Notes under the pieces: generated by a model
Seen by the model: only the letters and a program-made list of their open reading frames with translations
What the model was told of the DNA's origin: nothing
Database searches by the model: none
From: JANYCG01 sp031386665
GTDB lineage: Bacteria; Pseudomonadota; Gammaproteobacteria; Burkholderiales; Burkholderiaceae_C
Direction of reading: 5' to 3'
NCBI GenBank assembly: GCA_031386665.1
Contig: JANNCN010000038.1
Coordinates: 1-64,000, forward strand
Length of the DNA stretch: 64,000 nt
Part shown: positions 51,729 to 61,541 of the stretch, piece by piece
Layout: every line of letters begins with the position of its first letter
How positions within the stretch are numbered: position 1 is the stretch's first letter
Program-made: the position numbers and the translations under genes

Positions 51729-52904
51729 TTACGGTTTGTTGCCGATGGTGGTCGCCTGTCGTGCACCCGGCACCCATCCTGCCCCAGCAGAGATCGTGGC
51801 AAGCTGGCCGGGCGGCCAATGTTCAAATTGGGGTTGAAGACCTTCTGAGTCTGGTTCAATGGGGCTGACCTTTCCTCGCAGGTCGGATCGCGCACTCAAA
51901 GTGAAATCGAAAGTGGTCGGATCGCCCAACTCTGATCGGCTTACAAAAAAGTTCCCTAAGTGATGTCCCGGTTCGTTTTCCATAAATGAGCCTGCGCCTG
52001 AAAGCAAATTGTTTCGCGTCATGATTTCGGGCAGTATGTCGAAATTGTTCGCGAACACGTGTAAAAACCGCGCCGGCCAGACGCTCTCAGAATAGAACGT
52101 GTTGTGCACCATCCGCAATCGACCCACAGGCCAGGTTTTGCTTTCCGAACCATAGGCCACCATCGTTCGGTTTTCGGTGAATACGCTTTGCCCCAGAACA
52201 TTTCCCACCAAGGTGACGTCGCCGCCATTTGGAAAGTCCAATTCATAAGAGGCGCGACCATGCTTGCCATCGACCAACAGGTTGTAACGCAGGTCGTTCA
52301 CGCGGGCGCGGCTTTTAAGCAGGTGTCCACGCTTTCCTCCGTGAAAACGGCTCCCTGACACTCGAAGCAGCGCAATTTTCCCCGCATAAAGAAGATGCGG
52401 CAAGGCGGTGTCCAAAGCGGGCGCTTCGGCAAAAGTGCTCTTCTCGATTATCAATTCAGAACTTGAAAAGTTGGCGGTCAGAATGCCAATCTGGTTGTCA
52501 GAAAACACGCAGTTAGCGATCGTAAGTTTACCTCTTTCGAAACGAATCCCAGCACCGTTTTGGCTACTTACACGCGCTCCACGAAACTCAATATTCGATA
52601 CCGTAAAGACCCCATTTCGAAAAACCCAAATAGCCTTGTCTTCCGCACTTTTTCCGGCTGCGTTGAGTACAGGGCGTTGCCCGCGGCCGCGGATTGTCAG
52701 CCGCTTTTGCGCCCATACTGCCACGTCTCCGTTGTACTCTCCCGAAAGTATCTCCACTATGTCGTCGTCTTGGGCCTGGCGCGCAGCGACCGCAATCGTC
52801 TTAACAGTCTCATTGGGACCGACCATGATGACCCTTGCCGACACATTTGTTGCTGCCAGCAGTGCCACAGCAACCAACCAAGAGACTCCAAACGACCATT
52901 TCAT
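51729..52904 (-). CDS. Secreted parallel beta-helix protein
   Basis: A 391-residue protein with a Sec signal peptide (VSWLVAVALLAATNVSA, cut near residue 23). The body is made of repeated right-handed beta-helix coils, with rungs such as LTIRGRGQRPVLNAAG, FTVSNIEFRGARVSS and KLTIANCVFSDNQIGI, as in pectate-lyase-fold or NosD/CASH domains. No catalytic lyase residues are obvious. It could be a polysaccharide lyase/epimerase, like AlgG, or a binding protein in the periplasm. It overlaps the ligase-like gene by 4 bp, so the two are coupled. Confidence 0.82.
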   Translation of the reverse strand: MKWSFGVSWLVAVALLAATNVSARVIMVGPNETVKTIAVAARQAQDDDIVEILSGEYNGDVAVWAQKRLTIRGRGQRPVLNAAGKSAEDKAIWVFRNGVFTVSNIEFRGARVSSQNGAGIRFERGKLTIANCVFSDNQIGILTANFSSSELIIEKSTFAEAPALDTALPHLLYAGKIALLRVSGSRFHGGKRGHLLKSRARVNDLRYNLLVDGKHGRASYELDFPNGGDVTLVGNVLGQSVFTENRTMVAYGSESKTWPVGRLRMVHNTFYSESVWPARFLHVFANNFDILPEIMTRNNLLSGAGSFMENEPGHHLGNFFVSRSELGDPTTFDFTLSARSDLRGKVSPIEPDSEGLQPQFEHWPPGQLATISAGAGWVPGARQATTIGNKP

Positions 52905-55390
52905 GTGGATTGGCCAGCCCGTCCGGGGCCACTTCCGTGGTGCCGCGTGGGCAGCGTCAACCCAATGAGGAGGATCAAATAGAAGAGCGCCGCCACTCGC
53001 GGGACATCCAGCAGGCTGTCGAACAAACCAACAATTACGAACCCCGCCAAACTTGCTGCGATGGATGGTGCCATTGTGTGGTCTCTGCCTTGCCCTATTG
53101 TTAGCCGCACAAAGGCACCGGCCACTAACAGGCCCAATAGAGTCAGCCCCAAAATGCCTTGGTCAAACAACACATGTATGAATATACTTTTGATATGCCA
53201 GGGTAAGTGGTGCATATCGCTGGAAAAAAACCAATGCGCCATCTCTTTAGAGAAGTCACCGTTTGCTAAGAGTTCTCGGCCATCTTCTCCAACCAGGCTG
53301 ATTTGGTCAAGATCGGCCTCGCCTCCTTTTGTGGCCATGCCCACGGAAAACGCGATCAGTTTTGGCGCGTACCACGGGCCGCGGGTAACGCTATGCCCGT
53401 CGAGTTTGTAATCAATGCTTTGCCATTGATCAGGCTCTGCCTTGAAATTAACCGCCTTGATCAAACACGCTTGGTTGTAGAGCAAATGCTTTTCGCAAAC
53501 TTCAAAGCTGACGGTGATATCCATTGCCGTGCGGACGCGGGCACGCAGTGTGGGGGAGCCACCAGGTGCATCTACCCGCTGGGTGACACGAAACACTTCG
53601 CCCCAGCCATTGGAGTGCAGACCCCCGGCAAGTCTTAAAAAATTGTTATCCCCATCATGCTTGAGCCGGTAGTCGCCTGGATGTCGCTGGGGGTCCCCCA
53701 CTAAGAAATAATTGGCCGGAAACCGACCAATACCTTTTCCTAGCCACCAGTCTGCCGGGGTCTGTAGCATGTCTGTGCCGAGTTTCCAATGGCTAAGTCG
53801 GCCCCCCAGATCGTTGCCTCCAGTAGCAAAGCGGCTGCCCATGTACTCGCCGCCCGAAAAAACTGCGATGACCGCGAAAGTCACTCCCATCGCGCTGACT
53901 AGGCCTCCCTGCCTGCGGAAAGAGTTTGACCAAAGCGGTCGACCCATTGCACAGGCAACCCCAAGGACGGCAAGGCAACTGGCTGACGCGGCCACGGCTG
54001 GCCACACTGCCTTAGTGCCGCCCCAATAGTCTGCTACCGACACCACCATGGTCAGTGTACCGACGAACCCTGCCAAAGCCATCGGGCTGCCCATGCTTTC
54101 GGAAATTTGGCCACGCTGACGTGCCACTAGCGTGAAGGCCACAAATATCAGTGCCAATACATATCCGGCGTATGCGCCTTTGGGTATGGCCCATGCAAGG
54201 AGAGCCAGAGCGGCACTAATCAGGACGCCCGCTACGCAACCAGGGATCCAAACTTTGGTCGTCGTGGCCCGCAAGGCATCTGCCAAAGGCATCAAGATGG
54301 CCGCCGCGCCAAACAGTGCGCCAGCGCCCCGATAGCCGCTGGTCGTGAACATCCATGCTGCACCCACCCCAAAGGCAACAACAGGAAGCAAAGATGTCAG
54401 TTGTGATCGCCGCGTTGTGTTGGCGTCTGGCGAAACCTGGGCGTTGCCCCCTGTCCGTCGGCTTTGCAGGGTTCGCAGCAGGAATAGCACGGCCAGCCCA
54501 ATCGGAATTGCCAGGTAAACACCCCTTGAAAACGTGGTCAAGCAAGCGTAGGTGCCAAGCGCAGTGGCCGTTGCAGCGGCAGCCCAACGATAAGGCGTAC
54601 GCGCCTGCAATAGCCCTTGTATGGCAAACGGCATGGTCAGAGCGAAAAAACCATCAAGTGCAGCTCCACCCACGTGCATCTCCCAAAACAAGCCTGTGGT
54701 GCGGTAGTTTGATGAGAAATTGAGCAGATCGGTAAAAGCGAGGCGCTCCCAGACTGAGGACAATGACGCACCCGCTAGGCCCAAAGTCATTCCTAAAGAG
54801 ATTGCGCGTCCGCTCGGGCCGGGCGCAAGGCGATGGGAATGTCGCCAAAGTGGCAGTAACAGCATTGCCAGAAAAACGCTTTTAGCCAGGCGCACGCTGT
54901 TCATGGGCTCGTGGTAACCCTGAAACCACCCAAAAGTAAATCCACCCGCGTCGGTGAAGCCGCGCGCCATTGCAAGAAGTGTCGACCCAGCGAATAATGC
55001 TAGCGCAATCCAAAACAAGACTGCGCTGAATTCACGGTACGCATTGGTACCGCTGTTGTACGAACCCCACGACAACAACCACCGCCCATAGCCTACGAAA
55101 GCCAAGGTTAAAACAATTAAGTCAAATTCTTCATAGGTGATCCACCCAGTCCATGGAGCCAATCCTATCAAAGGAAGAAGGGTGGGAACCATAACCCATC
55201 CCACATAAGGCGACGTACAGGCTGCACCTGCTAGCACCACAAATCCGCCAACCGCCCACCATACACCTAGCGGATAGTGCCAGATGAGCACCGCGACGCA
55301 AAGCAGAGACGAGGATGCAGCAATCAGAGCGCCGCCTGTTGCCCATCGTGACAAAGGAGGGTGCCCGGTTGTCGTGTTGAGCAAGTTCAT
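52901..55390 (-). CDS. Large O-antigen ligase-like membrane protein with inserted beta-domain
   Basis: An 829-residue protein, about twice the size of typical Wzy/WaaL enzymes. At least fourteen hydrophobic helices occur in residues 15-570 and again in 750-820. Motifs such as FSRGVYLAIPIGLAV and the late DQGILGLTLLGLLV are like the O-antigen ligase (Wzy_C) family. Residues about 615-735 are non-membrane and look like a beta-sandwich (VTQRVDAPGGSPTLRARVRTAMDITVSFEVCEK, with LDQISLVGEDGRELLANGDF), similar to a carbohydrate-binding module. It probably polymerises or ligates polysaccharide and uses this domain to hold it. I do not know this exact architecture by name. Confidence 0.78.
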   Translation of the reverse strand: MNLLNTTTGHPPLSRWATGGALIAASSSLLCVAVLIWHYPLGVWWAVGGFVVLAGAACTSPYVGWVMVPTLLPLIGLAPWTGWITYEEFDLIVLTLAFVGYGRWLLSWGSYNSGTNAYREFSAVLFWIALALFAGSTLLAMARGFTDAGGFTFGWFQGYHEPMNSVRLAKSVFLAMLLLPLWRHSHRLAPGPSGRAISLGMTLGLAGASLSSVWERLAFTDLLNFSSNYRTTGLFWEMHVGGAALDGFFALTMPFAIQGLLQARTPYRWAAAATATALGTYACLTTFSRGVYLAIPIGLAVLFLLRTLQSRRTGGNAQVSPDANTTRRSQLTSLLPVVAFGVGAAWMFTTSGYRGAGALFGAAAILMPLADALRATTTKVWIPGCVAGVLISAALALLAWAIPKGAYAGYVLALIFVAFTLVARQRGQISESMGSPMALAGFVGTLTMVVSVADYWGGTKAVWPAVAASASCLAVLGVACAMGRPLWSNSFRRQGGLVSAMGVTFAVIAVFSGGEYMGSRFATGGNDLGGRLSHWKLGTDMLQTPADWWLGKGIGRFPANYFLVGDPQRHPGDYRLKHDGDNNFLRLAGGLHSNGWGEVFRVTQRVDAPGGSPTLRARVRTAMDITVSFEVCEKHLLYNQACLIKAVNFKAEPDQWQSIDYKLDGHSVTRGPWYAPKLIAFSVGMATKGGEADLDQISLVGEDGRELLANGDFSKEMAHWFFSSDMHHLPWHIKSIFIHVLFDQGILGLTLLGLLVAGAFVRLTIGQGRDHTMAPSIAASLAGFVIVGLFDSLLDVPRVAALFYLILLIGLTLPTRHHGSGPGRAGQST

Positions 55391-55542
55391 GGTGAACGAC
55401 TTAGCTTCGAGTCAGCCTGCGGCGAGGAACTGCCAGAAATCAATAGCTGGCGAACTGTTTGAAAGAGTAGATTTGAAGGCGATGTTGGAATGATAAGCTA
55501 TAGCCTTACCTATCCTTTCTCATATCACTATCGGAATTTCGT

Positions 55543-56826
55543 TTGAAACGCGTCTTGATGATCGCATTCCACTTTCCGCCACTTGTTGGCAGCAGTGGCA
55601 TCCAGCGTACCCTGCGTTTTGTCCAGCATTTGCCGGCGCTTGGATGGCAACCTCTCGTAGTCAGTGCAAACCCCCGAGCCTATGAAAAAACAAGCAATGA
55701 CTTACTGGCTGACGTGCCAGCAGGAACGGTCGTACGCCGCACTTTCGGTCTTGACACCGCGCGGCACCTACAGGTAGCAGGCCGCTACATCGGATGGATG
55801 GCAAGGCCAGACCGTTGGGTCAGCTGGAAATTTGATGCTGTGCGCGAGGGGCTAAAGCTGATTGATGAGTACAAGCCGGAGGTGATTTGGTCCACCTACC
55901 CGATCGCCACTGCGCACCTGATTGCGTCGGCGCTCCACCGAAAGAGTGGCATTCCCTGGGTGGCCGATTTCCGCGACCCGATGGCGCAAGAAGGCTACCC
56001 CTCCGAGCCGCTTGTGAGGCAGAGTTACCTTGATATTGAAGCAGATGCCGCTGCCCATGCCACATACTGCGTTTTCACAACCCCCAGTGCAGCGCGCACC
56101 TACCAAGAGCGCTATCCATTTGCTGCAAACCGAATGGTAGTTCTGGAAAACGGCTATGACGAAGAGAGTTTTGCATCTGCTGCCATAACCCCTCCGCCGC
56201 CGCAAAATGCCGACGCACTGGCCGCCGGCCTGCGGCCGCTGTTGATGTTGCATAGCGGGATTGTTTACCCGTGGGAGCGTGACCCAACCCAATTGTTCAT
56301 CGCGCTGGGCCGGTGCAGGACTGAAGGCAGCCTGACTCCTGCTGACCTGCGCATTCGCTTTCGTGCATCGGTACATGACGAGCTGCTGCTAAGCCTAGCG
56401 CAAACGCACGGTGTCCAGGATTTTATTGAACTGTGCCCAGCGGTGTCTTATCGTGAAGCCCTTACGGAGATGCTTGGCGTGGACGCGCTTTTGGTCATGC
56501 AGGCCAGCAACTGCAACGCCCAAATCCCAGCCAAGATTTATGAGTACCTTAGAGCCGGCAAACCAATCCTAGGCCTAACTGATCCAGCAGGCGATACAGC
56601 CGAAGTTTTGCGCAAGGCTGGTCTCAGCGACATGGCGCGGCTCGATTCCGCACATGAAATTGCCCTGCTTCTGCCAGGGCTGGTGCGGGACTGGCGCAAC
56701 GGCGTCGTGTCGTTACCACAGGCATTGGCTGTGCAACAGGCCTCAAGGCATGGAAGATCACAGGCGCTGGCATCTTTGTTGGAGCGCGTAATTTTGACTA
56801 TTGGCTTTTCGACTCCTCAGTACTAA
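55543..56826 (+). CDS. Family 4 glycosyltransferase
   Basis: A 427-residue glycosyltransferase. MIAFHFPPLVGSSGIQRTLRFVQHLP is the N-terminal loop typical of GT4-like enzymes in EPS clusters. IWSTYPIATAHLIASALHRKSGIPWVADFRDPM follows. The C-terminal domain has AQIPAKIYEYLRAGKPILGL, with the conserved Glu. The start is TTG at 55543. It is divergent from the ligase-like gene with 152 bp between, and the flippase gene follows after 5 bp. Confidence 0.88.
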   Translation: MKRVLMIAFHFPPLVGSSGIQRTLRFVQHLPALGWQPLVVSANPRAYEKTSNDLLADVPAGTVVRRTFGLDTARHLQVAGRYIGWMARPDRWVSWKFDAVREGLKLIDEYKPEVIWSTYPIATAHLIASALHRKSGIPWVADFRDPMAQEGYPSEPLVRQSYLDIEADAAAHATYCVFTTPSAARTYQERYPFAANRMVVLENGYDEESFASAAITPPPPQNADALAAGLRPLLMLHSGIVYPWERDPTQLFIALGRCRTEGSLTPADLRIRFRASVHDELLLSLAQTHGVQDFIELCPAVSYREALTEMLGVDALLVMQASNCNAQIPAKIYEYLRAGKPILGLTDPAGDTAEVLRKAGLSDMARLDSAHEIALLLPGLVRDWRNGVVSLPQALAVQQASRHGRSQALASLLERVILTIGFSTPQY

Positions 56827-56831
56827 ATCTT

Positions 56832-58286
56832 TTGTCTACCCGTAAATCGCTTTTCTTTTCTTTTCTGGATCGCTACGCAAGTTTGGTGATCGGCATTGCG
56901 TCGTCAATGCTCATTGCGCGGCTGCTCACACCGACCGAAATTGGCATCTTTTCTGTCACCATGGTGCTGTTGATGTTTGTGGCGACCGTGCGCGATATGG
57001 GTGCGGGGCAATATCTGATTCAGGAAAAGAACCTGACGACCGAGCGTATCAGGGCGGTTTGGACGGTTCAACTTGGGCTGGGGTTTGCCTTGGCAATCAT
57101 CGTGTTGCTGGCAAGTCATCCGGTGGCGGTGTTCTACGGGGAGCCGCGCATGCGTGACATCATGCTGGTGGTGGCTCTGAACTATGCCGTGAATCCATTT
57201 GGCTCGTTGACCTATGCGTGGCTGATGCGCGAAATGCGTTTTGAAAGCATCGCGCTGATGCGGTTCGCTTCCACTGTTGCGGGTGCGGTTGTCAGCGCGT
57301 GGTTGGCTTGGAAGGGCTGCGGCCCGATCAGCTTGGCTATTGGCTCGTTGACGTCGACCGTGGTCAATGCGTTGTTGGCTATCTATTTTCGGCCCACGGC
57401 CTTTCCGTGGATACCCGGCCTGAGCGAAATCAAGCGGGTGTTGACATTTGGGTCGCAAATGACAGCCGGCTCGCTTGTGGGCGTCTTGTCGGGCAGTGCA
57501 CCAGAACTGTTGTTGGGGAAATTGCAGGACTTGACATCGGCTGGGCTCTATTCACGTTCAAGCGGGCTAGTACATATGTTTTATCGGCTTTTTGTCGATG
57601 CCGTAGGAGCGGTGTGCTTGCCATGGTTTGCAAAACAGTTGCGAGAGCAGGGTGGTTTCGCAGATCCATTCCTGAAGGCAACTTCCTACGTAACAGCGTT
57701 CGGATGGTCATTCTGCATTGGCATCATTTGTCTGGCACAGCCGGTGATCCGAACGCTGTATGGATACCAGTGGGATCAGTCGGTCGACTTGGCGCGGCTA
57801 CTTGCTGTCGCAACAGCTTTTGGCGTTCCAGCGTCCTTATGCGCCACTGCGCTGTTGTCGGCCGGCGCTGTCTCCACTATCACTCGGACAACCGTGATCA
57901 CTGCGTTGGTAAGTCTTGTATTGGTTGTCCTTGGCGCCTCTCAAGGGCTGTTGATACTGGGTGCGATCATGATTCTCGCAGCCTGTGTCAATTCAGCTAT
58001 CTGGCTGCGTGCTGTATCCCAAAATATCGGCCTCCCCCTTTCCGCATTTTTTAAAATGATGGGTAAGAGCATGGCAGTGGCTTGCTTTGCAGGCGCAGGA
58101 CCTTTGATGGCCTTGGTGGCTTATGGCGCCTATCCAGAAGAAAGAGTCGCCCCTATTGCCATTGGTGTTTTGTGCGGTCTTGCCGGCTTTCTAATAGGCT
58201 TGCGAATTTTTAACCACCCGCTACAAGAGGAGGTGATGACAGTGTGGGGCAAGGTCAAAAGTGGCTTGGCCCCCAACAAGCGGTGA
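56832..58286 (+). CDS. Oligosaccharide flippase (Wzx-like)
   Basis: A 484-residue membrane protein of the polysaccharide transporter (PST/MOP) family. About fourteen hydrophobic segments occur. The N-terminal ASSMLIARLLTPTEIGIFSV and DMGAGQYLIQEKNLTTERIRAVW are typical of Wzx/RfbX/TuaB proteins. It would flip the lipid-linked repeat unit across the inner membrane. It is the only flippase gene in the window. The start is TTG at 56832. Confidence 0.92.
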   Translation: MSTRKSLFFSFLDRYASLVIGIASSMLIARLLTPTEIGIFSVTMVLLMFVATVRDMGAGQYLIQEKNLTTERIRAVWTVQLGLGFALAIIVLLASHPVAVFYGEPRMRDIMLVVALNYAVNPFGSLTYAWLMREMRFESIALMRFASTVAGAVVSAWLAWKGCGPISLAIGSLTSTVVNALLAIYFRPTAFPWIPGLSEIKRVLTFGSQMTAGSLVGVLSGSAPELLLGKLQDLTSAGLYSRSSGLVHMFYRLFVDAVGAVCLPWFAKQLREQGGFADPFLKATSYVTAFGWSFCIGIICLAQPVIRTLYGYQWDQSVDLARLLAVATAFGVPASLCATALLSAGAVSTITRTTVITALVSLVLVVLGASQGLLILGAIMILAACVNSAIWLRAVSQNIGLPLSAFFKMMGKSMAVACFAGAGPLMALVAYGAYPEERVAPIAIGVLCGLAGFLIGLRIFNHPLQEEVMTVWGKVKSGLAPNKR

Positions 58287-58304
58287 ACTTTATGCAGGAC
58301 GTCG

Positions 58305-59054
58305 TCAATGCCGTTTTCTCAATAGCTGGTGAACCCAGTTGCCATGCGGTTTCACGAATGATTGCTGTGCAGCCATAGTGAAAATAGCCGTTTTCGTGAG
58401 AACCTTTTGCCACATATTTCGTTGAACAGGCGAACCCAAAGCCTTACCACAATGGATACAAGGCTCATCCTGCGAATAGCTGCCATACGGGTTTCCTGCC
58501 CAGTCCATCATTGCGCTTGACAACGCATTGGTTTTGGCCCTAGTCGTACCCACGAAGCTCTGGCGCACGACAGAAAAACCGCTGAACAGCTCCGCTAGGC
58601 GGCGCTCGTCAAAGCTGTTGACGTGCCCCCACGGCGGATTGAACATGCCGCACTGCCCGCACGTTGTTCGTCCGACACGTGTGTCCTGTTGGTAGGGGAT
58701 ACCAATTACTACGTGTTCCTTTGACACCCGACCCAGCTCTGCGCAGGCCTTCTGTAGTAGTGGCGGTGGAATGTGCTCGAGAACTTCGGCGCAAAAAACT
58801 AGGTCGAAGGTGTTGCTCTCAAACTCCAGCGCGGTGATATCCCCTTTGACACACAGGATTCGTTCATGGCCAATCACGGGCAGGTCAAGATCCAGCGCGG
58901 TGACGTGTTGAAACTGGTTCGCGAGGAGTTTTGACAGAAAACCGTCTCGCGCACCAACGTCTAATACCGAGCCCGTGGCATCGGGCAACAGATCCATCAG
59001 ATCTCCAATTCGCGCTTTTTCAGACGGACTATTTCGATACTCATTCAGGTTCAT
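58305..59054 (-). CDS. Class I SAM-dependent methyltransferase
   Basis: A 249-residue methyltransferase. GSVLDVGARDGFLSKLL is motif I, TALDLDLP gives the acidic motif II, and FDLVFCAEVLEHIPPP is motif IV with the following His. Two Cys pairs, CGQCG near residue 137 and CIHCG near residue 201, may form a zinc site that is not part of the standard fold. It is convergent with the flippase gene. A sugar or lipid methylation role is possible. Confidence 0.87.
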   Translation of the reverse strand: MNLNEYRNSPSEKARIGDLMDLLPDATGSVLDVGARDGFLSKLLANQFQHVTALDLDLPVIGHERILCVKGDITALEFESNTFDLVFCAEVLEHIPPPLLQKACAELGRVSKEHVVIGIPYQQDTRVGRTTCGQCGMFNPPWGHVNSFDERRLAELFSGFSVVRQSFVGTTRAKTNALSSAMMDWAGNPYGSYSQDEPCIHCGKALGSPVQRNMWQKVLTKTAIFTMAAQQSFVKPHGNWVHQLLRKRH

Positions 59055-59276
59055 AAAACACCATTGATAGACGTAGACGTAGACTGAGGCGAATGCAGCG
59101 GTGGGAGATGCTACGATTCGCGGCTATACAAGAAAGTACCGAATAGGTGTAAACCCCTTCATGTCAACCTCTTCAATGCCGAAGTTTCTCGCGTATTTTT
59201 CCGGCAACTTCAAAGGAGCTGGTTTTCCCCCGCTGTCAATTATGCAGCTAACCTCTGTCCCGAATCGAAGCTGACC

Positions 59277-60359
59277 ATGTCTCGAATTCGCAAACTCGTC
59301 AGCTACGCCGCCGCAGTCACAGTACGAACCTGCAAGCCACTCCTTCGGCAGGTCATCGAGATTCTCCAACTGGCCCGCGGCCCGCAACGATTGGGAATTG
59401 AGGAGTACTACGAGTTCGAGGTGTTCAACGATGCGTATTTCCCGCCCGAACGCAAATTGGACTGCGTCGGCTGGCGCGCCAGCACAGCGATCGACATGCG
59501 TTTGAACCATGCCTATTGGCGGGCAACTGCCAATGACAAGGTGTTGAACTATGCGCTGCTCCAGCAATACGGCTTTGCCATTCCTCAAACCATCGCAACG
59601 TTCTCAACCAAAAAGCGGCGAATCGGAGCCGAGATCTCGTTGACCAATCGCGAAGCGCTCGAAGATTTTTTGACGAAGTTAATGGCGTTTCCGGTCTTCA
59701 TCAAACCCATTCATGGCAGCTACGGACGGGGCACCTTTCTGCTGGAATCCTACGACGCATCGCGCAAGAGCTTCGTTGATGTCCATGGCAACCATGTCCC
59801 TTTGACCGATCTGTTGAGCGAATGCCAACGGCCCCAGTACTCAGGAATGTTGTTTCAACGCCCGCTTCAGCCCCACGATGCTGTGAAGCTATTGACAGGC
59901 AACACCACCAGTTGCGTGCGCGTGATTGTCGCGGTGACAGCCCAAGGCCCCAAAGTGCACATGACATTCTGGAAGATAGCCCGTGCGCACAATATCACTG
60001 ACAACTTTCACATGGGATCAACGGGCAACCTGCTTGCTGCCCTAAACAAAGACACAGGATGTGTTGAGAGAATCGTGACGGGATTGTGGCCAAACGGAAA
60101 AAGCTTGACCCATCACCCGGACACTCACCAGGAGTTGGTTGGCAAGACCTTGCCAGATTGGCCGCAAGCGATGGACATGTGCCTTCGCGCGGCCGTTTGC
60201 TTTCCTGGGTTGAAATTGCAGCACTGGGATGTCGCGTTTTGCAAGCAGGGGCCTGTTTTAATGGAATTGAACACAGAAGCCGACCTTGGCGTGCCGCAAT
60301 TTCTTGCGCGAACGCCTTTTCTCGATGGGGACATAAAGCGCATGATGGAAAAGACGTAA
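59277..60359 (+). CDS. Sugar-transfer-associated ATP-grasp protein
   Basis: A 360-residue ATP-grasp domain protein of the type found in polysaccharide loci. FPVFIKPIHGSYGRGTFLLE contains the Lys and Gly-rich loop that binds ATP. The late LQHWDVAFCKQGPVLMELNTEADLG holds the Asp, Glu and Asn that bind Mg2+. ATP-grasp enzymes form amide or ester bonds through acylphosphates, so the protein may join an amino acid or acid to a sugar. The first of two tandem paralogues: the next starts 3 bp after its stop. A minus-strand frame over the same region is considered a shadow. Confidence 0.86.
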   Translation: MSRIRKLVSYAAAVTVRTCKPLLRQVIEILQLARGPQRLGIEEYYEFEVFNDAYFPPERKLDCVGWRASTAIDMRLNHAYWRATANDKVLNYALLQQYGFAIPQTIATFSTKKRRIGAEISLTNREALEDFLTKLMAFPVFIKPIHGSYGRGTFLLESYDASRKSFVDVHGNHVPLTDLLSECQRPQYSGMLFQRPLQPHDAVKLLTGNTTSCVRVIVAVTAQGPKVHMTFWKIARAHNITDNFHMGSTGNLLAALNKDTGCVERIVTGLWPNGKSLTHHPDTHQELVGKTLPDWPQAMDMCLRAAVCFPGLKLQHWDVAFCKQGPVLMELNTEADLGVPQFLARTPFLDGDIKRMMEKT

Positions 60360-60362
60360 GCA

Positions 60363-61541
60363 ATGCAGGCTGAAAACATGAGTCTCATTCAAAGGCGCTT
60401 GGCTCAGGTTAGCGAGTATCGGGAGTGGGCGGCGCTGGCACAGCAACAGACAGGCAAGAGTTTGCTGACGCAGATCCGGGAGATTAGCGCGCTGAAGAAC
60501 AAGGGTGGGCAATGCGGGGTTTCAGATTATTACTGGTACAAACTTTATGACGAGTCTTATCAATTAGGCCGGGGCGCAAAAGACTTTGTTGGTTGGAGTC
60601 AACAGGCTAATTTCAGTTTGGCCCTCAATCCCAGAGGCTCTGTACTTCCAGCTTGGGATAAATGTGTTTTTATGCTGATGGCCAGTTCGGCCGGTTTGCC
60701 GGTGGCGCCAATTCGGGCATGTTTTCATCACTCAACCCGAATTTCCAAATCCCTAGGGCTTCATCTCAAAAGCGTGGGAGAGGTTGGCTCGTTTCTGCGC
60801 GATCCGTCGATTTATCCCATCTTTGGCAAACCAGCATATTCTCAGCAAGGATATGGCTCTGCCTATCTTGCAAGTTACGATTTGGCACTGGACAGGCTCA
60901 AGCTACTCGACGGCAAGTCCTTGCCAGTCGACGAATTTTTGAAACGGCTCGATCAAACTGTCGATCAACGCTACCACAAGCCTGAATGCGGCTATCTTTT
61001 TCAGGATTCTTTCAAACTTGCTCCTGAAATTCTGTCCTTTACTAACTGGCCTGCTATCTGCGGTGTGCGAGTAATCTGTTTAAACGGGAAGGACGGAGTC
61101 ATACCTTTACGGGCGATCTGGAAAATCGCGACTCCGCCCAATTTCGTCGATAACTTCAGTCTGGGTAAGAACGGCAATTTTCTGGCCGATGTAGATCTTG
61201 TAACCGGCGAGGTGAGTCGCATGGTTGGCGGCTTTTGGCCAAAAACTGAAGTGTTTGCCGCCAATCCATTCTCAGGCCATTTGGTCAGTGGTTTCAGGTT
61301 GCCAGGTTGGGACAAAGTCTTAGACGCTTGCCAACAAGGTGGGCCTGTATTCCCTTTAATGAAAATTCATCATTGGGATTTTGCCCTGACTGACAGGGGG
61401 CCATTAATTTTGGAACTCAACGATGTGGGTGCGACAGAAATTGCCCAAGTTCATGGCCGTGGTCTGCTGACCCTTGAAACTCGGGAGTTTTTGAAGCGGC
61501 ACTCGAATGCGAACGCCCATCCTTGGGTCAGGAGGCTTTAG
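60363..61541 (+). CDS. Second sugar-transfer-associated ATP-grasp protein
   Basis: A 392-residue paralogue of the preceding gene. IFGKPAYSQQGYGSAYLASYD is the ATP-binding loop, and IHHWDFALTDRGPLILELNDVG holds the metal-binding Asp, Glu and Asn. Both proteins share the same order of motifs, for example WxxAxxxNxxDNFxxGxxGN (AIWKIATPPNFVDNFSLGKNGN here), so they arose by duplication. They may act as a heterodimer or in two successive ligations. The last 14 bases overlap the 3' end of the disrupted Mur ligase/Pth gene on the other strand. Confidence 0.86.
   Translation: MQAENMSLIQRRLAQVSEYREWAALAQQQTGKSLLTQIREISALKNKGGQCGVSDYYWYKLYDESYQLGRGAKDFVGWSQQANFSLALNPRGSVLPAWDKCVFMLMASSAGLPVAPIRACFHHSTRISKSLGLHLKSVGEVGSFLRDPSIYPIFGKPAYSQQGYGSAYLASYDLALDRLKLLDGKSLPVDEFLKRLDQTVDQRYHKPECGYLFQDSFKLAPEILSFTNWPAICGVRVICLNGKDGVIPLRAIWKIATPPNFVDNFSLGKNGNFLADVDLVTGEVSRMVGGFWPKTEVFAANPFSGHLVSGFRLPGWDKVLDACQQGGPVFPLMKIHHWDFALTDRGPLILELNDVGATEIAQVHGRGLLTLETREFLKRHSNANAHPWVRRL

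Noticed and set aside
59124..59588. Minus-strand frame of 154 codons upstream of and over the ATP-grasp gene
   Set aside because: The plus-strand frame has ATP-grasp motifs and a paralogue next to it; the minus frame shows none.
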